NCBI GenBank assembly: GCA_021801885.1
Contig: JAKABL010000015.1
Location: 1 to 14,161, forward strand
Length of the DNA: 14,161 bases
Direction of reading: 5' to 3'
DNA from: a bacterium
GTDB lineage: Bacteria; Patescibacteriota; Minisyncoccia; UBA6257; 2-01-FULL-56-20
Made by a program: the position numbers and the translations under genes. The notes under the pieces are model-generated. The model did no database searches. It was given only the letters and a program-made list of their open reading frames with translations, and was not told the DNA's origin. Shown in pieces: positions 1 through 5,085 of the stretch; within the stretch, counting starts at the first letter, position 1; each line of letters starts with the position of its first letter.

Positions 1-187
1 TGCGCTCGGGCTCACCGTTCCGGAGCGGATCATCCTCGTAGAACAGGCTATCCGCGAAGGAGAATTGTTATATGGCCGGTATAGAAAGTGCTCCCGGTAC
101 CAAAAATCCCTGGACGCCCTCGGAACCCTCTGTGACGACGTCACGGAACGGAAAGATTCCGTCCTCAAGAGGCGTCTGCAGGGGTGA
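1..187 (+). CDS. C-terminal fragment of an unrecognised protein (cut by left edge)
   Basis: An open frame enters from the left edge (first full codon at base 2) and ends with TGA at 185-187, giving the last 61 residues of a protein. The visible part starts ALGLTVPERIILVEQAIREG and ends LKRRLQG. It looks mostly helical and charged, with two Cys and several Tyr and Arg, and has no signal or membrane segment. Third codon positions are mostly G or C, as in the real genes here, which favours this frame over the overlapping out-of-frame ORF starting at 72. The stop codon lies inside a perfect palindrome and a terminator follows 18 nt later, as expected for the end of a transcription unit. I do not recognise the family and assign no function. 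Confidence 0.6.
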   Translation, partial: ALGLTVPERIILVEQAIREGELLYGRYRKCSRYQKSLDALGTLCDDVTERKDSVLKRRLQG

Positions 188-196
188 ATTCACCCC
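181..196. repeat. 16-bp perfect palindrome over the stop codon
   Basis: GGGGTGAATTCACCCC is a perfect inverted repeat (two 8-bp arms, no spacer) that contains the TGA stop of the left-edge gene. As RNA it could form a small hairpin on the terminating ribosome. As DNA it is a two-fold symmetric site. It has no U-run of its own and the real terminator follows 10 bases later. Confidence 0.6.
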
Positions 197-205
197 CTCC
201 ATCCC

Positions 206-238
206 GTCCGATGCCTTCCCGGATCGGACGTTTTATTT
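206..238 (+). terminator. Rho-independent terminator after the left-edge gene
   Basis: GTCCGAT (206-212) pairs exactly with ATCGGAC (223-229). CC/GG pairs can extend the stem over a one-base bulge and leave a five-base loop. The tract TTTTATTT (231-238) follows after one G. It sits 18 nt after the upstream stop and before the next promoter. Confidence 0.75.
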
Positions 239-295
239 GCCCAAATGCCCTAAAAATCCTTATTTTATAGGCTTTATAGAGCGCCCTCCACTTCC

Positions 296-325
296 TTGAC
301 TTTTTGGACGGTTCCGTGGTACCAT
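296..325 (+). promoter_or_regulatory. Promoter of the 3D-domain gene
   Basis: A -35 hexamer TTGACT (296-301) is separated by 18 nt from a -10 TACCAT (320-325), which is preceded by TGG (an extended -10). Transcription would begin near 332, giving a leader of about 59 nt before the ATG at 391. Confidence 0.65.
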
Positions 326-331
326 GTCCTT

Positions 332-390
332 ACAACCCAATAGAGATGCTAAGACCCCGCGAGGGGATTTTTTATTGGGAAACCATATCT
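332..390 (+). promoter_or_regulatory. Structured 5' leader with attenuator-like hairpin
   Basis: Between the predicted transcript start and the ATG at 391 there is a GC clamp CCCC (355-358), a GNRA-type loop GCGA and GGGG (363-366), followed by A and six T (368-373). This resembles a short intrinsic terminator. An outer pairing CCCAATA (336-342) with TATTGGG (373-379) encloses it and would use the last U of the run. The two pairings could therefore be alternatives or one nested fold. An in-frame ATG at 346 would place the hairpin inside coding sequence. I do not recognise a known riboswitch class. Confidence 0.4.
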
Positions 391-963
391 ATGAGCATTC
401 ACTTACGACGGTGGGGCATCGTGATCGGCCTTATAGCGGCCTTCACCTTCCCCCGCCTCGCCACTGAAGCCCAAAACATTACTTCGTCGGCTCCTGCGCC
501 GACCACGGACGCCCCTGCGGCAACGTCATCCCTCATTACGACAGGCGACGTCCGCCAGGTCCTCCACCTCAAGATCACGGCCTATACGAGCCTTCCGGAC
601 GAGACCAAGTCCTATGGCAGCCCGTTCATTACGGCCGACGGCACCTACGTCCATGACGGCGTGGTAGCCACCAACCTCCTGCCGTTCGGCACGAAGGTGA
701 TGATCCCCGCGCTGTACGGGGACAAGATCTTCACGGTGCACGACCGCATGAGCGCCAAACTTATGCACAATATGGACATCTGGATGCCGACGAAACGCGC
801 GGCGGTCATCTTCGGCGTGCATTATGCGGATGTCGTCGTCCTCTCCCCTCACGCAAACCTCAGCCTCATTCACACCAAGAATGCGGCGGAGTCCCTCGCG
901 CTTGCGAACGAGACTATGGCAGCTGGTTCCATAACGCCGGGTCCATCTGTCCGTCGGCTTTAA
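391..963 (+). CDS. Exported 3D-domain (double-psi beta-barrel) protein
   Basis: Protein of 190 residues. Residues 1-27 form a signal peptide: basic start (MSIHLRRWG), hydrophobic core (IVIGLIAAF), and probable cleavage near ATEA-Q. A Pro/Ala/Thr linker runs to about 50, then the 3D domain (about 58-153), named for three conserved Asp: D83 in TADG, D118 in VHDRM and D129 in NMDIWM. The end FGVHYADVVVL is also typical. Related domains occur in RpfB/MltA/RlpA-like wall proteins that act on peptidoglycan, so a wall-remodelling role outside the membrane is inferred. The start at 391 gives the cleanest signal peptide. Upstream in-frame ATG 346 and TTG 304 would add an acidic stretch or overlap the promoter. 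No clear Shine-Dalgarno is present. The last 50 bp overlap the convergent GH18 gene. Confidence 0.8.
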   Translation: MSIHLRRWGIVIGLIAAFTFPRLATEAQNITSSAPAPTTDAPAATSSLITTGDVRQVLHLKITAYTSLPDETKSYGSPFITADGTYVHDGVVATNLLPFGTKVMIPALYGDKIFTVHDRMSAKLMHNMDIWMPTKRAAVIFGVHYADVVVLSPHANLSLIHTKNAAESLALANETMAAGSITPGPSVRRL

Positions 964-2128
964 AGAACATCACGCCGCGCAGACCGTACTGCTCCGCAAG
1001 CTTCACCTTCTGCATGATCGACGTCGCGTCCGGGAACGAGACGAAGAACGTCGTGGGCGCGGTCGAACTCGGATTCTTGAGGACCGCCGGCTCCGTGGAC
1101 GACTCGGTGAACGTGAGAATAGGAGGCTCCTTGATATAGGTGCTCGACTGATACGTAAAGCTGAGCTCGCCTGCGTTGTTGCGCGTGGGCCATATTCCCA
1201 TCGAGAGCGCGCGGTCCATGGCACTGAAATAATCGAACGCGCGCACGCGCTGATAGGTCGTCTTGCCATTCGCCCATGACACTTCATATTCATAGCCGTA
1301 CGTCGGAATACCGAGCATCAGCTTCTTGGGGCTGATGTACTGCAAGGCGTACTGGATAAGCTTTGTAACCCACGCAGGGTCCGCGACCGGGGCATAGAGG
1401 GTCCCGTTACTGCCCTTTTGCGCATCGAGCTTGATATCGACCCCCTCCTGGTCGTATGCCATGATGCGCACCTCATCGCAATATTTATTGAGAAGCGGAT
1501 AATTCTCGGCATAGACGACATTCCCCGGCGGATTCGCATAGAGCGAGGAAAGCGGTGTGCGCGGAGTGACCGTACAGGTGAGCATCTCGCCCTGCGGATG
1601 GAGCCGCATTGCAAGCCCCTCGATGAAAAGCGAATAGTAGGGCCGCGTCGCCGGCGACATCGCCTCAAAATCGATATCGATGCCATTGAAGCCCTCTCCC
1701 TTCACGAGCTGCGCAATCGTGTTTTCGGCCCGGATGCGCAGCGTCCTGTTCGAGAGGAGGTGGTAGATCCCCTGAGTATCGAAATAGGCGATCGTCGGGA
1801 TGATCTTCACGTTCATGTCGCGGAGCGCGCTGAAATAGAAATTCCAGCTCCCGTTGCCGATCATGAGCGGATCGGTGATAAGACCCTGGGAATTGATCTC
1901 GTACGAGAACGGGCTTACCTCGTTATATTTTGCAAGGTTAAGGGCGACCTCTTCGCCTCCCGCCGTCCCCTGCCAATACGGCAGCCAGGCGCCTATTTGA
2001 AGCTTCGATGCCGCAGCGGCCGCAGGGGCGTTTGTGAACGCGCCGGCGATCGCAATGGCGCCAAATACTGCGATCGATAATGCGACACTGATGGTTTTGC
2101 GCGATATGGCGGCGCGATAGATAGTCAT
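914..2128 (-). CDS. Secreted GH18-family glycoside hydrolase (YaaH/chitinase-like)
   Basis: Protein of 404 residues with an N-terminal hydrophobic segment (about 13-40, ending in an Ala-rich run) that fits a signal peptide or anchor. The TIM-barrel signatures of GH18 follow: catalytic strand FNGIDIDFE (147-155), where D151, D153 and proton donor E155 of DxDxE are intact, although the usual DG before it is NG; MAYDQ (223-227); LGIPTYGY (272-279); and the closing GVMFFKADGQMDPALW (385-400), typical of spore-germination YaaH-like members. The expected substrate is a beta-1,4-linked N-acetylhexosamine polymer such as peptidoglycan or chitin. It lies 9 nt after mutY on the same strand, so the two are probably cotranscribed. 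A box TAATAT 6 nt before the ATG might give a second, leaderless start. The 3' end overlaps the convergent 3D-domain gene. Confidence 0.85.
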   Translation of the reverse strand: MTIYRAAISRKTISVALSIAVFGAIAIAGAFTNAPAAAAASKLQIGAWLPYWQGTAGGEEVALNLAKYNEVSPFSYEINSQGLITDPLMIGNGSWNFYFSALRDMNVKIIPTIAYFDTQGIYHLLSNRTLRIRAENTIAQLVKGEGFNGIDIDFEAMSPATRPYYSLFIEGLAMRLHPQGEMLTCTVTPRTPLSSLYANPPGNVVYAENYPLLNKYCDEVRIMAYDQEGVDIKLDAQKGSNGTLYAPVADPAWVTKLIQYALQYISPKKLMLGIPTYGYEYEVSWANGKTTYQRVRAFDYFSAMDRALSMGIWPTRNNAGELSFTYQSSTYIKEPPILTFTESSTEPAVLKNPSSTAPTTFFVSFPDATSIMQKVKLAEQYGLRGVMFFKADGQMDPALWNQLP

Positions 2129-2137
2129 TGATAAATA

Positions 2138-3025
2138 TTAATACGCGAGGAATATAAAATTTCTTTTCTCTATGATAAACCCTTCTTTGGCAAGACGCGA
2201 GACGACCTGCGCGAACGCGTCGCGCTCACCGCGGCGCGGCGCCGCGGCACCGACAGCCTCCGCAAGCTGATCGCGGGATAGGCCCTGCGCCGGTGCGCCG
2301 GTGCGGCGCGCGTTCGCGGCCACAAGACATCTGAGGATCTTGCCGCGCAATTCGCGGTCGGACCCTTTAAATGCCGCTTGTTTCCTGTAATGCGCGCTTT
2401 TGCGATTAGGGTTCACGCCGCGGGCCGTGCCCTTGGTCTCGAGATCGGGCATTGATGCGCCGTAATCCATGAGCGCCCAGTACCATTCGCGCGGATTTCG
2501 CTCCCGCGCGAGCGTACGCTCAAGATAACGCTCGATCGCGGCATCGGTTACCCCGCGCCGCGCGCGCGGGAAGAACGCATGGATGAACACGCGCCGGATG
2601 TTCGTTTCGATAAAGGGCTCCGGGCTATTGAACACGAACGCCATGAGCGATCCGGATGTTCCCCTCCCTATGCCGGGAAGGCGTTCGAGCGCTGCCCGGT
2701 CCTTCGGGAGACGCCCCCCGTGCTCCTGTCGTACGATCTCCGCAAGGCGTTTGAGCGCAAGCGCGCGGCGATTGTAGCCGAGTCCCTGCCATGCGGCGAG
2801 CACGTCCGCCGTCCGTGCCTTTGCGAGCGTCGTGAAATCCGGAAATCGTACAAGCCACTTTTCATAGAATCCTTCCACTCGGGAAACCTGCGTCTGCTGG
2901 AGCATGACCTCCGAGACAAGGATCGCATACGGATCCCTTGTCTTCCGCCACGCGAGATCATGTCGTCCGTGGGCCCGGTAGTGCCGCCATATGGTCCTTT
3001 TGAACGCGGCGATGGTCGTTGCCAT
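2138..3025 (-). CDS. mutY: MutY-like A/G-specific adenine glycosylase without Fe-S cluster
   Basis: Helix-hairpin-helix DNA glycosylase of 295 residues that would remove A mispaired with G or 8-oxoG. The N-terminal MutY signature is DPYAILVSEVMLQQTQV (31-47) with catalytic Glu E39. The HhH motif is LPGIGRGTSGSLMAF (116-130). NPREWYWALMDYGA (177-190) matches the MutY MDxGA segment. Oddities: the catalytic Asp position reads FIETN (138-142), with Glu140 for Asp. The four Fe-S cysteines that normally follow MDxGA are absent, and the only Cys is C233. The C-terminus (about 225-295) looks like a small winged-helix segment, not the Nudix-like domain of E. coli MutY. The open frame extends 83 codons upstream to 3274. 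I chose 3025 because homology begins just after it and a TATAAT box lies 6 nt before it. Confidence 0.8.
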   Translation of the reverse strand: MATTIAAFKRTIWRHYRAHGRHDLAWRKTRDPYAILVSEVMLQQTQVSRVEGFYEKWLVRFPDFTTLAKARTADVLAAWQGLGYNRRALALKRLAEIVRQEHGGRLPKDRAALERLPGIGRGTSGSLMAFVFNSPEPFIETNIRRVFIHAFFPRARRGVTDAAIERYLERTLARERNPREWYWALMDYGASMPDLETKGTARGVNPNRKSAHYRKQAAFKGSDRELRGKILRCLVAANARRTGAPAQGLSRDQLAEAVGAAAPRRGERDAFAQVVSRLAKEGFIIEKRNFIFLAY

Positions 3026-3037
3026 GCTGCCATTATA
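3026..3037 (-). promoter_or_regulatory. -10 box of mutY (leaderless start)
   Basis: On the - strand TATAAT (3032-3037) is followed by GGCAGC and then the ATG at 3025. Transcription starting 7 nt after the box would begin at the A of the ATG. No convincing -35 is seen; TTCATC at 16-nt spacing is poor. Confidence 0.55.
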
Positions 3038-3062
3038 CAGGAGGGACGGTGGCGATGAACCT

Positions 3063-3091
3063 TTGACCATTTCTTCCATGTATATTATAAA
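3063..3091 (+). promoter_or_regulatory. Strong promoter of the orphan transcription unit
   Basis: TTGACC (3063-3068), a 17-nt spacer and TATAAA (3086-3091) match five of six bases in each hexamer with ideal spacing. The start would be near 3098, just ahead of GGGAGGTGA (3102-3110) and the ATG at 3113. Its -10 overlaps an A/T stretch that also contains TATAAT on the - strand. Confidence 0.65.
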
Positions 3092-3112
3092 GGAAGGCAG
3101 TGGGAGGTGAGC

Positions 3113-3397
3113 ATGAGAGACAACGTTCACCGGAGAAGGATACTTCGTCAACGCAGAGCAGAACTCGCGCGCCTCAATGAGGAGATCTCCCATGAGGTGC
3201 GCCACCATCGCCGGCGTCCCCGCACCCTGGGTGACAAACGACAACTTCGAATCTTCCTCCGCCAGGAGATCCATAAACTATGCAAGTCACCCTCCCCTTA
3301 TTTCCTCGCCCCTGAGTGCGCCGCACTCAGGGATTTTTTATGCCCAGAGTCGCCCCGGGACCCCCTATTTGCATTATTTAGACGTCCTATGGTATAA
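3113..3397 (+). CDS. Doubtful small basic ORF, or the body of a small RNA
   Basis: ATG 3113 follows a promoter by about 15 nt and has GGAGG (3103-3107) 5 nt upstream, the best ribosome-binding site in the window. The frame gives 94 residues, starting MRDNVHRRRILRQRR, very rich in Arg and His with a possible short helix (about 5-55). I recognise no family. Against it: the frame runs through a strong terminator (3310-3340) and stops only at 3395-3397. The other + frame (3117-3479) and the - strand frame continuous with mutY (3026-3274) are equally open. The real product could be a shorter protein with a frame error, an RNA of about 240 nt, or nothing. Listed because the surrounding signals are good. 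Confidence 0.25.
   Translation: MRDNVHRRRILRQRRAELARLNEEISHEVRHHRRRPRTLGDKRQLRIFLRQEIHKLCKSPSPYFLAPECAALRDFLCPESPRDPLFALFRRPMV
3310..3340 (+). terminator. Rho-independent terminator of the orphan unit
   Basis: CCCTGAGTG (3310-3318) pairs perfectly with CACTCAGGG (3324-3332) around a five-base loop and is followed by A and six T (3334-3339). There is no U-run in the - direction, so it serves + strand transcription from the promoter at 3063. Confidence 0.8.
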
Positions 3398-3398
3398 T
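3369..3398 (+). promoter_or_regulatory. Promoter of the RRM protein gene
   Basis: TTGCAT (3369-3374), an 18-nt spacer and a perfect TATAAT (3393-3398) preceded by TGG (extended -10). The start would be near 3405, leaving a leader of about 115 nt. Confidence 0.7.
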
Positions 3399-3404
3399 AG
3401 GAAT

Positions 3405-3518
3405 GTTGTAAGTGTTCTTAAGTTTGCATTCGCCAGGCGCTCGCGTGTTCCGCGACAGTCCAATGGCAGAGCAGCGTAAGAGATAAACTGGTCGCCTTAC
3501 ACGCAAGACAGCATTTGC
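3405..3518 (+). promoter_or_regulatory. Long 5' leader of the RRM gene
   Basis: About 114 nt lie between the predicted start and the ATG at 3519, unlike most genes here, which have almost no leader. It can form small hairpins: CGCG/CGCG around TGTTC (about 3442-3455), and GTAAG/CTTAC spanning about 3476-3501. No Shine-Dalgarno precedes the ATG. Long leaders are known for cold- or self-regulated RNA-binding proteins. That such control acts here is inference. Confidence 0.35.
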
Positions 3519-3821
3519 ATGGCTACAAAACTTTACGTCGGCGGTCTACCCTACTCGACGACCCAGGATGAACTCCAGGAGGCGTTCGCGAAGGCCGGTA
3601 ACGTCACGTCCGCGAGCATCATCACGGACAGGATGACCGGTCGTTCGCGCGGCTTCGGGTTCGTCGAAATGGCGTCCGATGACGACGCGCAGAAGGCCAT
3701 CGAGATGTGGAATGGCAACGATTTCGGCGGGCGCAAGCTCACCGTGAACGAGGCCAAGCCCCTCGAGCCCCGCGCTCCCCGCAGCAATGACAGCTACGGC
3801 GGCGGCCGCTCCTGGCAGTAA
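3519..3821 (+). CDS. Single-RRM RNA-binding protein
   Basis: Protein of 100 residues consisting of one RNA recognition motif (about 4-82) and a short Gly/Ser/Arg tail (SYGGGRSW, 92-99). RNP2 is LYVGGL (5-10) and RNP1 is RGFGFVEM (44-51), both with the aromatic residues that stack on RNA bases. The layout, RRM plus a short Gly-rich tail, matches the bacterial Rbp-type proteins known best from cyanobacteria, which bind mRNA in the cytoplasm. It is a single-gene unit with its own promoter, long leader and terminator. The target RNAs cannot be read from the sequence. Confidence 0.93.
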   Translation: MATKLYVGGLPYSTTQDELQEAFAKAGNVTSASIITDRMTGRSRGFGFVEMASDDDAQKAIEMWNGNDFGGRKLTVNEAKPLEPRAPRSNDSYGGGRSWQ

Positions 3822-3843
3822 TCCTGCCCGGCAGCTCCGTTGG

Positions 3844-3882
3844 AAAACACCCCTTTCGTTTTAGAAAGGGGTGTTTTTATTT
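3844..3882 (+). terminator. Rho-independent terminator after the RRM gene
   Basis: AAAACACCCCTTTC (3844-3857) pairs exactly with GAAAGGGGTGTTTT (3864-3877) around a six-base loop, and the T tract continues to about 3882. This is the strongest terminator in the window, 22 nt after the stop codon. Confidence 0.92.
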
Positions 3883-3932
3883 CATCGCCGGAGAATTCCC
3901 GAAAGGCACGTTCGACGGCGCGACCCCTTTCT

Positions 3933-3946
3933 TATAAAATGGAACC
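3933..3946 (+). promoter_or_regulatory. -10 region of rmuC (leaderless start)
   Basis: TTATAAAAT (3932-3940) can be read as TATAAA 8 nt, or TAAAAT 6 nt, before the ATG at 3947. Either predicts a transcript starting at or within two bases of the start codon. TTCGAC (3911-3916) is the only, weak, -35 candidate. Confidence 0.5.
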
Positions 3947-5008
3947 ATGGAACTCATCCTGCTCCTCGTTATCGCGGCCCTTTTTGCCCTCATTGCGTGG
4001 CGCCTCTGGCGGCCTACGGTACCCGCACCGGAGGAAAAAAAGGACGACCAATCGCTCCTCCTGCTCCAGAACCAGATCGCGGAGCTCAACCGGACGATCG
4101 ATGCGAAGCTCGGGGAATCCACCCGGGCCATCCACGATTCCACCGGACGGGCCTTCGCGCAGATGGGAGAAAGCATGAAACTTATCCAGTCCATCACCAA
4201 GGAGCTTGAAGGGGTGCGCGCGGGCCAGCAGCAGGTGGTGCATATCGCCGACAGCCTCAAGAATCTCCAGGATATCCTTAAAAACCCCAAGCAGCGCGGC
4301 GTGCTCGGCGAATACTATCTGAAGACGGTGCTCGAAAACGTCCTCCCCCCGGATGCGTACGCCATGCAGTACGGATTCAAGGACGGCACGATCGTCGACG
4401 CCGCGGTGTTCACGAAGGACGGCATTATCCCCGTCGATTCCAAGTTCTCGCTCGAAAACTACAATCGCATTCTCGAGGCCCAAACGAAGGAGGAGCGTGA
4501 GCGCTATGAGAATGCCTTTGCGAACGATCTCAAATTGCGCATCGACGAGACCTCGAAATACGTGAAGCCCGAGGAAGGGACGCTCGATTTCGCGTTCATG
4601 TTCATTCCTTCCGAAGCCGTCTACTACGACCTTCTTGTGAACAAGGTCGGTGCGGTACGCGCCACAAACGTGAACCTCATCGAATACGCCAATGGCAAGA
4701 AAAAAGTCGTGATCGTTTCCCCTACCACATTCCATGCATACCTCCTCACCGTCATCCAGGGGCTCAAAGCGCTTCGCATCGAGGAAAGCGCAAAGAAGAT
4801 CGCCGAGCGTGTGACCGAGCTTGGGCGCCATCTCGTAAGCTACGAGGAATACATGCAGAAGGTGGGTAAGAACCTTTCGACCACCGTGTCCGCCTACAAT
4901 GCGGCGGGAAAGGAATTCAAGAAGATCGACAAGGACGTGTATCGGATCACAGGCGAACAGTTGGCGCTCGAATCCTCGGTGATCGAAAAACCCGATACGG
5001 AAGAATGA
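3947..5008 (+). CDS. rmuC: RmuC-family DNA recombination protein
   Basis: Protein of 353 residues. An N-terminal membrane anchor (2-20, ELILLLVIAALFALIAWRL) is followed by a coiled-coil stretch (about 35-115) and the RmuC core, which resembles PD-(D/E)XK nucleases: KQRGVLGEYYL (115-125), PVDSKFSLENY (162-172), MFIPSEAVYYDLL (218-230) and VSPTTFHAYLLTVIQG (257-272). D164 and K166 of PVDSK fit the nuclease-like DxK element. In E. coli, RmuC limits DNA rearrangement at inverted repeats; the biochemical reaction is not established. It is a monocistronic gene between two terminators. The second ATG at 3939 is in another frame. Confidence 0.93.
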   Translation: MELILLLVIAALFALIAWRLWRPTVPAPEEKKDDQSLLLLQNQIAELNRTIDAKLGESTRAIHDSTGRAFAQMGESMKLIQSITKELEGVRAGQQQVVHIADSLKNLQDILKNPKQRGVLGEYYLKTVLENVLPPDAYAMQYGFKDGTIVDAAVFTKDGIIPVDSKFSLENYNRILEAQTKEERERYENAFANDLKLRIDETSKYVKPEEGTLDFAFMFIPSEAVYYDLLVNKVGAVRATNVNLIEYANGKKKVVIVSPTTFHAYLLTVIQGLKALRIEESAKKIAERVTELGRHLVSYEEYMQKVGKNLSTTVSAYNAAGKEFKKIDKDVYRITGEQLALESSVIEKPDTEE

Positions 5009-5026
5009 CGGCCGGACGCGGGCATC

Positions 5027-5055
5027 AAAAAATCGCGCACGGGGCGCGATCTTTT
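5027..5055. terminator. Bidirectional terminator between rmuC and ftsZ
   Basis: ATCGCGC (5032-5038) and GCGCGAT (5044-5050) form a 7-bp stem. The + strand shows CTTTT after it. The - strand shows six T (complement of A 5027-5032). It lies in the 77-bp gap between two convergent stops and can end both transcripts, with the better U-run on the ftsZ side. Confidence 0.8.
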
Positions 5056-5085
5056 CGTTCCTGCGTTCTCGCCGCCTCCTGAAGA

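Noticed and set aside
72..299. ORF of 75 residues with AAGGAG 9 nt before its ATG
   Set aside because: It overlaps the left-edge gene out of frame, runs through the terminator at 206-238 and has a Pro/Ser-rich composition typical of a shadow frame.
304..390. In-frame N-terminal extension of the 3D-domain protein
   Set aside because: The TTG at 304 lies inside the promoter upstream of the predicted transcript start, and the extension disrupts the signal peptide. ATG 346 remains a weak alternative.
3177..3479. ORF of 100 residues in the mutY-RRM intergenic region
   Set aside because: No start signal, and it crosses both the terminator at 3310-3340 and the RRM promoter.
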